64,000 nt of DNA from CAWAMR01 sp963783095 (GTDB lineage: Bacteria; Planctomycetota; Planctomycetia; Gemmatales; Gemmataceae): assembly GCA_963783095.1 (NCBI GenBank), contig CAWAMR010000020.1, forward strand, positions 124,001-188,000. Direction: 5' to 3'. Under the pieces are notes generated by a model. The model saw only the letters and a program-made list of their open reading frames with translations. It was not told the origin of the DNA and searched no databases. Below are positions 56,611 through 64,000 of the stretch, piece by piece. Within the stretch, counting starts at the first letter, position 1. Every line of letters begins with the position of its first letter. The position numbers and the translations under genes are program-made.

Positions 56611-57555
56611 CTAACCCACGACGAGATTGACTTTCCGCTCTGCAACTTCAATCCGGGCGATGGAGCCGCTATCGAACTTGAGGAAATCGCTTTCGATCCC
56701 ATCGCTAAAGATCACGCCGTTTTGCGGCATTTGCGAGATGATTTCCAGGCTTTCATTCTTCTCGATCTTTCCAAACACCATCTCTGCCGCCGACACCTTA
56801 CTCACGAAAGGCTCGCGGACGCTGAAATACAAATACTCGGACTGATAATCGAAGCGATAGTCTTTTCGGAGTCTGGAATTGACGTGTGAATGCGAGAAAC
56901 CTTCAGAAATCCCCGCTGCTCCCGCGAGGATCGAGCGAAACCAGCCGGTTGAGCCAGCCCCCGTTGAAACGATCAGGCCGCTCGATGACTGGGTCTCCTC
57001 CCGCCCTTGAAACTGCAACCGATAGCGCGCGGAAACATGCGTCCTTGCACCAATGAACAAGTCATTGACCGCATATAAATGTTGTCCATCGTTGAGCGCT
57101 GCCCTGGCCATTGTGACCAGATGCGTTTGATAATCCCAGGCCATCACTTTTTTCAAGACGGCCGGGGCTGCCTCAGTATGGAAAGGTATGAGCACGCCAT
57201 CCATTCGATTCGGATCGGGATTAAACGCAACCAAAGGCTGATGGCCCAAATACTTGGCGGTATTGATGACCAGGCCATCGGGGCCGAGCGTGATCACGAG
57301 ATCCCGTGGTCCGAATAGGAAGTTTGGCAAATAGGAGCGGTCGATCGACTGCGTGCGATGGCCCGGCAAGGCAGAACGCAGTCGAACCAACGAAGCATGA
57401 TAAACTTCATGGGCGGCTTTGTATTCATCGAATGAAGCCCCCATGTGTTCAAGATAAAAACGTGCCTGCGACTCCGTATTGAACCGCTCGATCAGCTCTT
57501 CAAGCGCTGTCTTCTTGGTTACGACAACGATTTTTTCAAACGTGGGCAGGCCCAT
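56611..57555 (-). CDS. NAD kinase-like protein
   Basis: The start is taken at ATG 57555 (MGLPTFEKIVVVTKKTALEE); the 17 codons upstream come from a TTCCAAG repeat. The 314-residue intact protein has DLVITLGPDGLVINTAKYLG in place of the usual G-G-D-G motif, FNPDPNRMDGVLIPF, VNDLFIGARTHVSARYRL and GLIVSTGAGSTGWFRSILAG, all positions of the NAD kinase fold. The G-P-D-G replacement and an N-terminal helical extension set it apart from NadK. It may phosphorylate NAD or a related substrate, or be a divergent homologue. Confidence 0.75.
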   Translation of the reverse strand: MGLPTFEKIVVVTKKTALEELIERFNTESQARFYLEHMGASFDEYKAAHEVYHASLVRLRSALPGHRTQSIDRSYLPNFLFGPRDLVITLGPDGLVINTAKYLGHQPLVAFNPDPNRMDGVLIPFHTEAAPAVLKKVMAWDYQTHLVTMARAALNDGQHLYAVNDLFIGARTHVSARYRLQFQGREETQSSSGLIVSTGAGSTGWFRSILAGAAGISEGFSHSHVNSRLRKDYRFDYQSEYLYFSVREPFVSKVSAAEMVFGKIEKNESLEIISQMPQNGVIFSDGIESDFLKFDSGSIARIEVAERKVNLVVG

Positions 57556-57565
57556 CTTTGCTCCA

Positions 57566-57656
57566 GGTTCCAAGTTCCAAGTTCCAAGTTCCAAGTTGAA
57601 AACCACGAGCCATCGGGTTTGGAACTTGGAACTTGGAACTTGGAACTATTTTCCAT
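57566..57656. repeat. inverted repeat of TTCCAAG words, copy 1
   Basis: Four to five TTCCAAG units (57568-57597) are mirrored by TTGGAAC units (57619-57648) around a short GC-rich loop. Copy 2 lies at 61981-62073. It fills the gap between the NAD-kinase-like start and the SPFH stop. Confidence 0.8.
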
Positions 57657-58545
57657 TCAGCAGACTGGCAAGCATTTCGGTGGTGATCGTCAGATTGCCG
57701 ATATGCCCGGCATTCTGACCCAGTTCTCGCAGCGCAATGGCCAGCAAGGCGCGCGGCTCCAGCGAGCGCAGAACCCCCAGCTCCATTTCCGTCGCTTTGG
57801 CTTTGGATTGTGCTTCACGTTCCAGTGCCGCGCCGCGATTGCCTGCTTCCTGCAAGGCGTTATTGCCCTGGAGAACGATCAACTCCTTGCGCTGTTGTTC
57901 CAGCGCCACATCGCTGTTGAGTTCCTTTTCCTTGATCTTTCGTTCCTCATCGACCGCAGCAGCCCGCCGCGCATAAACTGCTTCATCGGCCTTGCGCAGG
58001 AGAGCCTCCCGATATTCCGCTTCGAGCGCTTTGGACATTTCCGGCGTGGGACGGACCGAGAGAAAATAGACGCTCGACAGATCGACGCCGAACGATGATA
58101 GTACCGATCCTTCCCGTAGCCGGCGGGTCACTTCCGTGGCGATCGCGTGCGAATCGCGGATCGTTTCTTCCAGGGATCGTTTCTCGACCTCCACATGGGT
58201 TTCGATCTGAAGCACATTCGTGATTCGCTGGGCGAGAACGCGCAAATCCTCGGTGACTTGGGTGTAGGTTTCGGGATCGATGCGCAGATTCAAAAGCGCT
58301 GCCGCTTTTTTGGGATCGGCGATGCGATAGGTCAACTGACCCTGGATGGTGATTTCCTGGTAGTTGTTGGTAATTTCGTTGAAGACGAAATTGGCATCCG
58401 TACTACCGGTTGGGACAGCGACAATCTGCGTGTTGTAACGCAGGTAGTAAAACGAAAGGCCGGGGCCTTCTTGTTTCAGTGTTCCACCCGCATAGCGGAT
58501 GATGTAATCGGTCGGTTGACCTTTGAAATGGCCGATGCCGAGCAT
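57646..58545 (-). CDS. SPFH/Band 7 domain protein
   Basis: The start is taken at ATG 58545 (MLGIGHFKGQPTDYIIRYAG). The 299-residue intact protein has the SPFH core: LSFYYLRYNTQIVAVPTGST, YQEITIQGQLTYRIADPKKA and LREGSVLSSFGVDLSSVYFL. It continues into a long Ala/Glu/Lys helical region (EAEYREALLRKADEAVYARR; ELIVLQGNNALQEAGNRGAA) typical of flotillin-like or stomatin-like scaffolds. There is no N-terminal membrane helix, so it may bind membranes peripherally. It likely forms multimers that organise membrane proteins. No NfeD-type partner is nearby. Confidence 0.8.
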   Translation of the reverse strand: MLGIGHFKGQPTDYIIRYAGGTLKQEGPGLSFYYLRYNTQIVAVPTGSTDANFVFNEITNNYQEITIQGQLTYRIADPKKAAALLNLRIDPETYTQVTEDLRVLAQRITNVLQIETHVEVEKRSLEETIRDSHAIATEVTRRLREGSVLSSFGVDLSSVYFLSVRPTPEMSKALEAEYREALLRKADEAVYARRAAAVDEERKIKEKELNSDVALEQQRKELIVLQGNNALQEAGNRGAALEREAQSKAKATEMELGVLRSLEPRALLAIALRELGQNAGHIGNLTITTEMLASLLNGK

Positions 58546-58624
58546 GGGGAACCTTCGGTTCGGGTGATCGTGGATGTGGTGACAGTGTATTGTCACTGTA
58601 CCGATCGTCCCCGGAGACGGCAAT

Positions 58625-58735
58625 CAGGAGATGGGTGGCGGGTGATGGGTGGCGGGTGATGGGATCAGGAACAACTTTCACTTCCACTCTTCACCCGCCA
58701 CCCGCCACTCTCCACCCTTCCACCGTTGAACTAGC
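58625..58735. repeat. inverted repeat of GGGTGGCGGGTGA words
   Basis: Reiterated GATGGGTGGCGGGT on the left is mirrored by ACCCGCCACCCGCCAC on the right, in the gap between the second GT2 stop and the SPFH start. Same architecture as the TTCCAAG and TGTTCAG hairpins. Confidence 0.7.
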
Positions 58736-59961
58736 CGTGCCGGCGGCTTTCGCCGGCCAGATTCATGATCCCGACCAAAAACGTCAAGAAAATTGTTTCC
58801 AGCCCCAAAGTGAAGATCGTTCCTGCAAATATCCATTGCGGCGCATTCAAATCGCCGGTATTGCACCAGTGAACCAGTGCCGGAATTGCCAGTCCGAGTG
58901 AAATCAACAGCAGGCAGCCTCCCATCAGGATGCCGCGCTCGACCCGGAACCAGCGCGACAACTGATCCATCCGTTTATCGAAAAACACCGGATCGACTCG
59001 ATGCGCATAGAGTTTCGCCAGAAAACCAAACACCATAATGTGGAACCCCGTCAAGGCTACCAGCGACGAGGTAAACATGAAGTTGGGGCCAAAATAATCG
59101 TTCCAGACACCGAAGCCTGCCAGCACTGCCGCCGGTATCGCACCCAGACCCAGCAGAAGCAATATGATTCCGGGCAACAGAAACAAAAAGCTCGGGCTGC
59201 ACATGAGCATGAAGCGCAAATGACGCCAGCCGTCCCGGAAACTGCGCAGGTGAGGCCGGCGGTCCCGGCCGTCGGGCCAGAGAGTAATCGGGATTTCCTC
59301 GATCCTCAGACCGACCAGACTGCTCTTGATGACCATCTCGCTCGCCAGTTCCATGCCCGGCATTTGCAGGTTCATGCGCATCACGGCATCCTTGCGAAAG
59401 CCGCGCATACCACAATGGCTGTCGCCGACGCCCGTGCGGAACAGCAAGTTCAGAAATCCACTCAACAACGGATTGCCGACCCAACGGTGCAGCCAGGGCA
59501 TGGCACCGGGCTTGATTTCACCCGCAAGCCGATTGCCCATCACCAGGTCGGCTCCAGCGCGGAGTTTGTCGACGAATCGTTTGATGTCGGTGAAGTCGTA
59601 GCTATCATCGGCATCGCCCATGACGATGAATCGGCCGCGAGCTTCGAGGAAGCCGCGGCGGAGGGCGTTGCCGTACCCCTTGAGCGGGTGGTAGACAACA
59701 CGCCCCCGCTGTGGTCGCGATCTCGACGCTGCGATCGGTCGAGCCGTTATCGACGATGACGACTTCGCCCTCTATGCCCAGTTCGCGCATGGTCCGAAGC
59801 ATTTTGGCAACGCAGGTGCCGACCGTCAAGGCTTCGTTGAGGCAGGGCATGACAATCGTCAATTCGAGTTCTGATTCATCGGATGGCGGCAGATTGCCGC
59901 GTTCGAGGGCACCGGCCTGTGAGCGGGAACTGGTGCTTTCAAGGCGAGCGGTCGCGATCAT
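58731..59961 (-). CDS. glycosyltransferase family 2, membrane-anchored DPM/ArnC-like (one frameshift)
   Basis: The start is taken at ATG 59961 (SD TTGGAGG), although the frame is open to 60129. About 410 residues with one indel near 59690. Motifs: LELTIVMPCLNEALTVGTCV, VVIVDNGSTDRSVEIA, then in the second frame MGDADDSYDFTDIKRFVDKL (D-x-D), VMGNRLAGEIKPGAM and GDSHCGMRGFRKDAVMRMNL. It ends with several membrane helices (FLFLLPGIILLLLGLGAIPA and others). It resembles dolichyl/undecaprenyl-phosphate sugar transferases. Acceptor lipid and sugar unknown. Confidence 0.8.
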
Positions 59962-60125
59962 GTCCGAATCCTCCAACGGCAACGAAAGTGCCATCGGAAG
60001 CGTAGGACAGGATTGTGCCGACGGAGAGGAAAAAGCCGAGGTTTGCGATGGGAGCGATCGACTGGATTGCAACAATAGAAGGGCCTGCAACAATTTTTCA
60101 GCCAGGCCTGAAAAATCGAATGGAC

Positions 60126-61028
60126 TCAATAATCTTTTCGGCCGAGACCATCAAGTGCTTGTTTGAATGCCCTGGCCGATGCGAACCTTTCGGCGGGATC
60201 TTTGGCAATCGACTTTATGAGGATTGCGGCCAGGTCATCATCCAGGTCCGGGTTCATAGCCTTGGGTTCACGAGCTGGGGTGTTCAAATGCTTGCGCAAT
60301 GTCTCTTCCGATGACAGCGACCGCTCCCAGGGAAGGTGGCCCGTTAACAGCTCAAAGGCGGTGACGCCCAGGGCAAATAAATCGATGCGATGATCGGTGG
60401 TCATGCGCTTGATGAGTTCCGGGGCGAGGTAATCCAGTGTACCGGTGCGATTACCTGGGCGGCAGAACTCCGGGGTATAGGGAACCGTTAACCCAAAGTC
60501 GATGAGCTTCACCACGCCTTCCGAATTGACCATCACGTTGCGAGGGCATAAGTCGCGATGGAGATACCTTTGATTGTGTAAATAGGTAACGGCATCACAC
60601 AGTTGCATCAAGTAATTGATGCGGTTTCCCGTCAAATCGGGGCTTTTCGCGTCGAGAAGATAATTCATCCCTCTGCCGTCGATCCATTCCATCGATAGAT
60701 AAGGCTCATTGTTAAGCCCCAAGCCGTGCTCGTAGGTGACCACAATATGAGGATGCTTGAGGGCCAAACAAATCTCCCCTTCGGGAGGCTTATGAATTCC
60801 CTGGATCTTGAATTTTTCCTCGAACTTGGCCGTTTTTTCCTTGTCGAGCAACTTCAGGCAGACCATACGGCAAACCTGGTTGTCGTAGGCCTGATACACC
60901 TTCGACATGCTTCCCTGACCGCTGCGGCCCCGAATGTCGAAGCGCTTGGCGATGTCGATCTGCTTGCGAGGATCGCGCTTTTTGCCATTGCCGGCGAAGA
61001 ATTTTTTCAAACCGTTGAACATACCCAC
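60126..61028 (-). CDS. Ser/Thr protein kinase with HRDLCPRN catalytic loop
   Basis: An intact 300-residue soluble kinase. GTG 61028 or ATG 61022 is the start. Subdomains in order are RFDIRGRSGQGSMSKVYQAY (Gly loop), VCLKLLD (VAIK Lys), HLDEGEI-like helix C Glu in GEICLALKHPHIVVTYEHGL, YLHRDLCPRNVMVNSEGVVK (catalytic loop), LIDFGLTVPY (DFG) and GTLDYLAPELIKRM (APE). The catalytic loop has Cys-Pro-Arg where Lys-Pro-Glu is usual, so the Lys of HRDLKPEN is replaced. The rest looks active. No membrane helix. Substrate unknown. Confidence 0.85.
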   Translation of the reverse strand: MGMFNGLKKFFAGNGKKRDPRKQIDIAKRFDIRGRSGQGSMSKVYQAYDNQVCRMVCLKLLDKEKTAKFEEKFKIQGIHKPPEGEICLALKHPHIVVTYEHGLGLNNEPYLSMEWIDGRGMNYLLDAKSPDLTGNRINYLMQLCDAVTYLHNQRYLHRDLCPRNVMVNSEGVVKLIDFGLTVPYTPEFCRPGNRTGTLDYLAPELIKRMTTDHRIDLFALGVTAFELLTGHLPWERSLSSEETLRKHLNTPAREPKAMNPDLDDDLAAILIKSIAKDPAERFASARAFKQALDGLGRKDY

Positions 61029-61032
61029 GGCA

Positions 61033-61148
61033 AATCCCCTTTTCAGTTTTCAGTTTTCAGTTTTCAGTTTTCAGTGAGGACACCCATTTGCCTCTTCCTG
61101 TGACGGGTGGATTGAACTGAACACTGAACACTGAACACTGAACACTGA
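61033..61148. repeat. TTTTCAG / CACTGAA repeat pair
   Basis: Five TTTTCAG units on the left face about four GAACACT units on the right. The arms only partly pair. It fills the gap between the kinase start and the accD stop, resembling the inverted repeat at 7922-8025 (shared TGTTCAG/CTGAACA words). Confidence 0.65.
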
Positions 61149-61150
61149 GC

Positions 61151-61969
61151 TTAGCCTCCGCAATAATCGATCAGTTGCGCCACTTCCGTCCGCAGATTTT
61201 TTCGATCCACGATCCGATCCACGAACCCATGCTCCATCAGGAATTCGCTCGTTTGAAAACCTTCCGGCAACTCGATGCGAACCGTGTTCCAGATCGTTCG
61301 AGCACCGGCAAAACCGACCATGGCACCGGGTTCGGCCAGGGTGATGTCGCCTTGCAACGCGAAACTTGCCGCCACGCCGCCCATGGTCGGATGCGTCAGA
61401 ATCGAAATGTATAAGCCGCCGCTCTGATCGTGTCGCGCCAGGGCACAGGAGACCTTCGCCATTTGCATGAGCGAGAGAATCCCTTCTTGCATTCTAGCAC
61501 CACCTCCCGAACCTGTGACAATAATCACCGGTAATTTCAGCGGGGTCGCTGCTTCAATGGCAAGGGTCAATTTTTCTCCGACAACCGAGCCCATGCTGCC
61601 TGCCATGAATTGAAAATCGGTGATGCCCAGCACCACGGGCCGGCCCCGGATAAAACCCTTGCCGACGACTGCGGCATCGGTTAACCCGGTCTTGGCTTGC
61701 TCTTCCAGGATGCGCTTCTCGTATGGGATACGATCGACGAATCCCAACGGATCGCAGGGCCGAATATCGGTGAACCATTCTTCAAAGCTATCGGCATCGA
61801 GCAGTTGATTGATGCGGTCGCGGGCCGGGACGTGGAAATGATGGCTGCATTCGGGACAGACATTGAGGCGAATTTCAACCTCTTTACGGAAAACGGTGGC
61901 CTTGCACTTCGGACAGTGAAGCCAAAGCCCTTCAGGTATGCCACGTTTTGGCCGCGTACTCATTTCCAT
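61151..61969 (-). CDS. accD: acetyl-CoA carboxylase carboxyltransferase subunit beta
   Basis: AccD, with AccA, transfers the carboxyl group from carboxybiotin to acetyl-CoA to give malonyl-CoA for fatty-acid synthesis. The start is taken at ATG 61969 (MEMSTRPKRGIPEGLWLHCP). The zinc ribbon CPKC and CPEC (residues about 19-41) is present. The crotonase-like domain follows: DPLGFVDRIPYEKRI, VVGKGFIRGRPVVLGITDFQ, FMAGSMGSVVGEKLTLAIEA and GGGARMQEGILSLMQMAK. About 272 residues, intact and of usual length. The longer frame upstream is encoded by a repeat and is not used. Confidence 0.95.
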   Translation of the reverse strand: MEMSTRPKRGIPEGLWLHCPKCKATVFRKEVEIRLNVCPECSHHFHVPARDRINQLLDADSFEEWFTDIRPCDPLGFVDRIPYEKRILEEQAKTGLTDAAVVGKGFIRGRPVVLGITDFQFMAGSMGSVVGEKLTLAIEAATPLKLPVIIVTGSGGGARMQEGILSLMQMAKVSCALARHDQSGGLYISILTHPTMGGVAASFALQGDITLAEPGAMVGFAGARTIWNTVRIELPEGFQTSEFLMEHGFVDRIVDRKNLRTEVAQLIDYCGG

Positions 61970-61980
61970 AGTTCCATCAT

Positions 61981-62073
61981 TAGTTCCAAGTTCCAAGTTC
62001 CAAGTTCCAAGTTGAAGACCGTTAACCCTTCGGGTTTGCAACTTGGAACTTGGAACTTGAAACTTGGAACTAA
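61981..62073. repeat. inverted repeat of TTCCAAG words, copy 2
   Basis: Same architecture as 57566-57656: four TTCCAAG units (61984-62011) mirrored by four TTGGAAC or TTGAAAC units (62042-62070). It fills the gap between accD and pgk. Confidence 0.8.
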
Positions 62074-63270
62074 TTAGACCGTATCGATCTGCTTCAGCGA
62101 CTCAAAGGGTTTGCCCTCGACGTAGGCCAGGAACGCGCCGCCGCCGGTGGAAACGTGGCTCATTTTTTTATCGAAGCCAAATTGCTCCACGGCTTCCGCC
62201 GTTTCGCCGCCCCCGACCACCGTTACCGCACTGCTTGCCGCCATCGCTTCCGCGATCCCTCGTGTGCCTTTGCTGAACGCAGGCTGCTCGAACCAGCCGA
62301 CCGGACCGTTCCAGATCACGGTTGCCGATGCCTGGATGCGCTCGGCATAAAGGGCCAAGGTCTTTGGGCCGATGTCCACCCCTTCCCATCCAACGGGGAT
62401 GGCTCCCTCGACGACTTTCGTCTGAGTGAAATCATCCGATTTACAGACCAGCGAGTCAACGGGTAAAGTGATTTTCGTACCAACCTGGGGGAGCAACTTA
62501 CCGGCCTCGACGATTTCCGCCTCATCGACCTTCGTACTGCCGACATCGATGCCCTGGGCCTTCATAAAGGTGTAGGTCATCTTGCCGCCGATCAGGAGAT
62601 GATCGACCTTCGAGAGCAAGGTATTGATGAAATTGATCTTATCGGAGACCTTGGCTCCTCCCATGATGCCCAGCAGAGGTCGTTTGGGCGAACCCATCAA
62701 CCCATCGATGATCTCGAGTTCTTTTGCCACCAGAAAACCAACGACGTGCGGTTTCCCAACCATCGAGCGCGGCACTGCGACCATGGACGCATCGTGATCG
62801 TTGTGACAAGTGCCGAAGGCATCGTTGACGTAGATGTCGCCCAGTGCCCCGAGTTGCGCGGCAAAGTCGGCGTCGTTTTTCTGTTCGCGCTTGTCGAAAC
62901 GCAGGTTCTCCAACATCAAAACTTCGCCCGGCTTCAGAGCACTTGCCGCCGCGGTTACTCCGGGACCGACGACTTCATTGCCGGCAAGCCTCACGGTTCG
63001 ACCCAGCAATTCACAGAGCCGCATGGCAATTTTATCGGTCTTGAGCAGGGCATCTTTGGCGGGGTCGCCGCTGGGTCGGCCGACGTGCGTCATGGCGATG
63101 ACCGAACCACCCTGATCGAGCACATACTTGAAGGTCGGCAGCGCAGCGCGAATGCGTCGATCGTTGCTGATGGCACCGGTCTTTTTGTCGAGCGGGACAT
63201 TGAAGTCCACGCGCATCAGGACGCGCTTGCCTTTGAGGTCGATCAAATCGCGGAGAGATTTCTTGGCCAC
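62074..63270 (-). CDS. pgk: phosphoglycerate kinase
   Basis: Pgk makes ATP from 1,3-bisphosphoglycerate in glycolysis. The start is GTG 63270 (SD GAGGAAA), giving the normal 398 residues; the open frame upstream covers a GC repeat. Motifs: KRVLMRVDFNVPLDKKTGAI (substrate site), MTHVGRPSGDPAKDALLKT, VLMLENLRFDKREQKNDADF, LLGIMGGAKVSDKINFINTL, VIWNGPVGWFEQPAFSKGTR and VTVVGGGETAEAVEQFGF. The protein is complete. The following gap, then gap (GAPDH) on the same strand, suggests the usual gap-pgk operon. Confidence 0.95.
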   Translation of the reverse strand: MAKKSLRDLIDLKGKRVLMRVDFNVPLDKKTGAISNDRRIRAALPTFKYVLDQGGSVIAMTHVGRPSGDPAKDALLKTDKIAMRLCELLGRTVRLAGNEVVGPGVTAAASALKPGEVLMLENLRFDKREQKNDADFAAQLGALGDIYVNDAFGTCHNDHDASMVAVPRSMVGKPHVVGFLVAKELEIIDGLMGSPKRPLLGIMGGAKVSDKINFINTLLSKVDHLLIGGKMTYTFMKAQGIDVGSTKVDEAEIVEAGKLLPQVGTKITLPVDSLVCKSDDFTQTKVVEGAIPVGWEGVDIGPKTLALYAERIQASATVIWNGPVGWFEQPAFSKGTRGIAEAMAASSAVTVVGGGETAEAVEQFGFDKKMSHVSTGGGAFLAYVEGKPFESLKQIDTV

Positions 63271-63277
63271 GTGTTTC

Positions 63278-63349
63278 CTCACGCGGGGCGCGGGATGCGG
63301 GCGCGGGCGCAGAATTCTCGCGCCTCGCATCCCGCGCCCGCGTCCCGAT
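63278..63349. repeat. GC-rich inverted repeat between gap and pgk
   Basis: GGGGCGCGGGATGCGGGCGC on the left is mirrored by GCGCCTCGCATCCCGCGCCC on the right around AGAATTCT. It is like the repeat at 51264-51400. Its place between gap and pgk could make it an intra-operon attenuator or RNA stabiliser. Confidence 0.65.
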
Positions 63350-64000
63350 TTATGCCTTATCAATCATAAACTTCAACAAATCGACGCAACGATTGGAATA
63401 TCCCCACTCATTGTCGTACCAACTGATCAACTTGAAGAAATTGCTGTTTAACTCGATGCCGGAGCCGGCGTCGAAGATGCTGGAGTTTGCATCGTGGATA
63501 AAGTCGCTCGAAACGACTTCGTCCGGGGTATAGGCCAGAATCCCTTTCAAATAGGTCTCGCTGGCCTTCTTCATCAGCTCGCAGATTTCCTTGTAACTGG
63601 TTTTCTTGACCGTCTTTACCGTTAGATCGACCACCGAAACCGTTGCCGTGGGCACCCGAAAGGCCATGCCGGTCAACTTCCCTTTCACTTCCGGAAGCAC
63701 CATCGACACCGCACGGGCTGCTCCGGTTGCGGCAGGAATGATGTTCATTGCCGCGGCACGTCCACCCTTCCAATCTTTTTTGGAGGGGCCGTCAACGGTC
63801 TTCTGCGTCGCGGTGTAACTGTGGATCGTCGTCATCAGACCTTCATCGATCCCCAATCCTTCCTTCAACAAGACATACACCACGGGTGCCAGGCAATTGG
63901 TCGTACAACTCGCGTTGGAGATGATGCTGTGTTTGGCGGCGTCGTATTTGTCGTTGTTGACGCCCATGACGATGGTAATGTCCTCGCCCTTGGCGGGGGC
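63350..64000 (-). CDS. gap: glyceraldehyde-3-phosphate dehydrogenase (partial, N-terminus beyond the window)
   Basis: The last 217 residues of an approximately 335-residue enzyme; the N-terminal NAD-binding part lies outside. It has the catalytic-cysteine motif ISNASCTTNCLAPVVYVL, then TTIHSYTATQKTVDGP, RAAAMNIIPAATGAARAVSM, GMAFRVPTATVSVVDLTV and SWYDNEWGYSNRCVDLL. It oxidises glyceraldehyde-3-phosphate with NAD+ in glycolysis. It is unbroken over its visible length and lies just upstream of pgk. Confidence 0.95.
   Translation of the reverse strand, partial: APAKGEDITIVMGVNNDKYDAAKHSIISNASCTTNCLAPVVYVLLKEGLGIDEGLMTTIHSYTATQKTVDGPSKKDWKGGRAAAMNIIPAATGAARAVSMVLPEVKGKLTGMAFRVPTATVSVVDLTVKTVKKTSYKEICELMKKASETYLKGILAYTPDEVVSSDFIHDANSSIFDAGSGIELNSNFFKLISWYDNEWGYSNRCVDLLKFMIDKA

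Overview
The window looks like chromosomal DNA of a planctomycete of the Gemmata/Gemmataceae type. The signs are eukaryote-like Ser/Thr kinases fused to WD40 propellers, an MJ0042-type zinc ribbon with an Asp/Arg tail, the planctomycete 'YADWLEE' (TIGR02996-like) domain, DUF1573 and SPFH proteins, and many intergenic hairpins built from short reiterated words. Housekeeping genes present are plsY, dnaA, accD, pgk and gap, the last cut by the right edge. No rRNA, tRNA or CRISPR array was seen.

Layout. 1-14.7 kb holds signalling and cytoskeletal-type genes: a zinc-ribbon membrane protein, a kinase-WD40 receptor, plsY and a DUF4149 protein, a ParA ATPase, an outer-membrane barrel, and a giant ParA-family ATPase fused to three seven-bladed WD40 propellers (9739-14706). 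This fusion is the most unusual protein in the window, and the ParA-WD40 junction lies inside one unbroken reading frame. 14.8-20.7 kb holds a lipoprotein, a tagatose/psicose 3-epimerase-like isomerase, a DUF1573 protein and a fused NirB-NirD nitrite reductase. 20.7-22.4 kb is non-coding and rich in repeats.

22.4-35.1 kb reads as a chromosomal integron. An intI-type integrase gene with an internal deletion lies on the minus strand, followed by a probable attI core and an array of small plus-strand cassettes. The cassettes are separated by about 70-100 bp inverted-repeat attC-like sites with GCCGAAC and GTTCGGC ends. Cassette products include a PLL-like lectin, an ATP-grasp protein, a DUF1963-type protein, two toxin-antitoxin pairs and several unknowns. 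The array was invaded by an IS110-family element and by a group II intron, of which a textbook 34-nt domain V remains; both lie next to attC remnants.

35.4-53.6 kb holds a methyltransferase, a very large frameshifted membrane protein, a GNAT protein, an ankyrin-SUFU protein, a complete ISKra4-like IS with perfect 20-bp ends, dnaA, a tandem duplication that carried the dnaA tail, an Aas-like acyltransferase/acyl-ACP synthetase and a GAF-HlyD protein. 53.7-64 kb is mostly minus strand: a glycan-type cluster (GT2 and two methyltransferases), an NAD-kinase-like gene, an SPFH protein, a second GT2, a kinase, accD, pgk and gap.

Many genes, including dnaA and plsY, read through only if single-base indels are allowed. 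Because these two are normally essential, I treat most frameshifts as sequencing or assembly errors and give merged coordinates. Genuine decay is proposed only where whole domains are missing (intI, the IS110 transposase, toxin fragments).
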